From contig NC_037683.1 of NCBI RefSeq assembly GCF_003255815.1, positions 79,233,440-79,297,439 of the forward strand: 64,000 nt of DNA, given 5' to 3'. A program made the position numbers and the translations under genes. The stretch comes from Theropithecus gelada (lineage: Eukaryota; Chordata; Mammalia; Primates; Cercopithecidae). Shown here one piece after another: positions 63,043-64,000 of this stretch. The notes beneath the pieces are model-generated. The model made no database searches. It worked only from the letters and a program-made list of their open reading frames with translations, and was not told the DNA's origin. Numbering within the stretch: the first letter of the stretch is position 1; each line of letters starts with the position of its first letter.

Positions 63043-63749
63043 CTATCTCACAGCTCTTAAGGTTCTTTCCTTCATCTTAACTTTGGATAACCTGATGACA
63101 GTGTGTGTAGGCGAAGATATTTTTGTGATGAATTTCCCAGGTATTCTTTGTGCTTCTTGTATTTGCATGTCTAGGTCTCTAGCAAGACCAAGGAAGTTTT
63201 CCTTGATTATTCCCCCAAATATGTTTTCCAAGCTTTTAGAATTGTCTTCTTTCTCAGGAACACCGATCATTCTTAGGTTTGGTCATTTAACATCATCCCA
63301 AACTTCTTGGAGGCTTTGTTCATATTTTCTTATTCTTTTTCTTTGTCTTTGTTGGATTGGGTTAATTCAAACACCTTGTCTTTGGGCTCTGAATTTCTTT
63401 CTCCTACTTGTTCAATTCTACTGTGAGACTTTCCAGAGCATTTCACATTTCTAAAAGTGTGTCCAAAGTTTCCTGAATTTTGTTTTTTTTTCTTTAAGCT
63501 ATCTATTTTGTTGAATATTTCTCTCTTCACTTCTTGTATCACTTTTTTGATTTCCTTGCATTGGGCTTCACCTTTCTCTGGTCCCTTCCTGATTAGCTTA
63601 ATAACTAACCTCCTGAATTCTTTTTCAAGTAAATCAGGGATTTCTTCTTGGTTTGGATCCATTGCTGGTGAACTAGGGTGAATTTTGGGGATTGTTGACG
63701 AGCCTTGTTTTATCATATCAGCAGAGTTGGTTTTCTGGTTCCTTCTCAT
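63043..63749 (-). pseudogene. L1 ORF1 remnant
   Basis: Two frames: 63330-63749 (Lys/Glu-rich, coiled-coil-like, LIRKGPEKGEAQCKEIKKVI) and 63043-63270 (IGVPEKEDNSKSLENIF, MQIQEAQRIPGKF). Together they cover the ORF1p layout with a frame break between. Confidence 0.85.
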
Positions 63750-64000
63750 TTGGGTAGGCTCTGTCAGAGGGACGGTCTAGGGCTGAAGGCTGTTGTTCAG
63801 ATCTTTTTTGTCCCACAGGGTTTTCCTTTGATATAGTGCTCTCCCTGTTTTCCTGTGGATGTGGCTTCCTGTGAGCCGAACTGCAGTGATTGTTGTCTTT
63901 CTTTTGGGTCTAGCCACCCAGTGAGTCTACCTGGCTTGGGGCTGGTACTGGGGGTTGTCTGCACAGAGTCCTGTGATGTGAACTGTGTATGGGTCTCTCA

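Larger units (their letters stand above)
58393..64000 (-). mobile_element. Near-full-length L1, runs off right edge
   Basis: Reverse orientation. 3' UTR about 58393-58970; ORF2 about 58970-62900; ORF1 about 63040-63750; 5' UTR beyond. ORF2 pieces: C-terminal cysteine-rich end (58969-59286), reverse transcriptase (60509-60862 and 60904-61161), endonuclease remnant with NIYAPNTGAP and VGDFNTP (62177-62392). ORF1 pieces: 63043-63270 (RNA-binding/CTD part) and 63330-63749 (N-terminal coiled-coil part). All frames are interrupted, so it is dead. The 3' UTR resembles L1PA/L1PB-age elements. Confidence 0.92.

Overview
The window is nuclear DNA from a primate. It carries about a dozen Alu copies, one with AluY-type motifs, together with L1, ERVL-MaLR, hAT, Tigger, MIR and L2 remnants, GT-AG introns and a CpG-island promoter. 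The only protein-coding gene I can support is VLDLR, the very-low-density-lipoprotein / reelin receptor, on the minus strand. Exons 1 to 12 are present: the start codon is at 25728 and exon 12 ends at 175. The later exons (rest of the propeller, EGF-C, O-linked sugar domain, membrane span, NPxY tail) lie beyond base 1. Against the human protein as I remember it there are about seven substitutions, two of them in the signal peptide, so a non-human primate is likely.

Layout. 1-4600: exons 12 to 5, closely spaced, coding the first half of the six-bladed YWTD propeller, EGF-B, EGF-A and ligand-binding repeats 8 to 4. 4600-12560: exons 4, 3 and 2 (repeats 3, 2, 1) with larger introns that hold an MLT1-type LTR and a nested Alu pair. 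12558-25646: intron 1, with L1, Alu, hAT, Tigger, MIR and L2 remnants and a promoter-like stretch near 24.2-24.4 kb. About 24880-26770: CpG island with exon 1, the 5' UTR and a CGG repeat. 26.8-64 kb: upstream intergenic DNA dominated by repeats, with a MaLR provirus that keeps both LTRs (54.8-57.2 kb) and a 5.6-kb minus-strand L1 running off the right edge (58.4-64 kb).

The 12 exons join in one frame: 1822 coding nucleotides, 607 codons plus one base. Exons 2 to 9 all begin and end in phase 1, the modular arrangement of the LDL-receptor family. I see no tRNA, rRNA, CRISPR or prokaryote-type system, and no second host protein gene. The observations most worth checking are an in-frame upstream ATG whose frame reads the CGG repeat as poly-glycine, an intron-1 ORF whose donor phase would join VLDLR exon 2 in frame, a 224-bp direct duplication 2.26 kb apart, a 24-base poly-G run, and a 100-bp-period duplication next to the window's single N.
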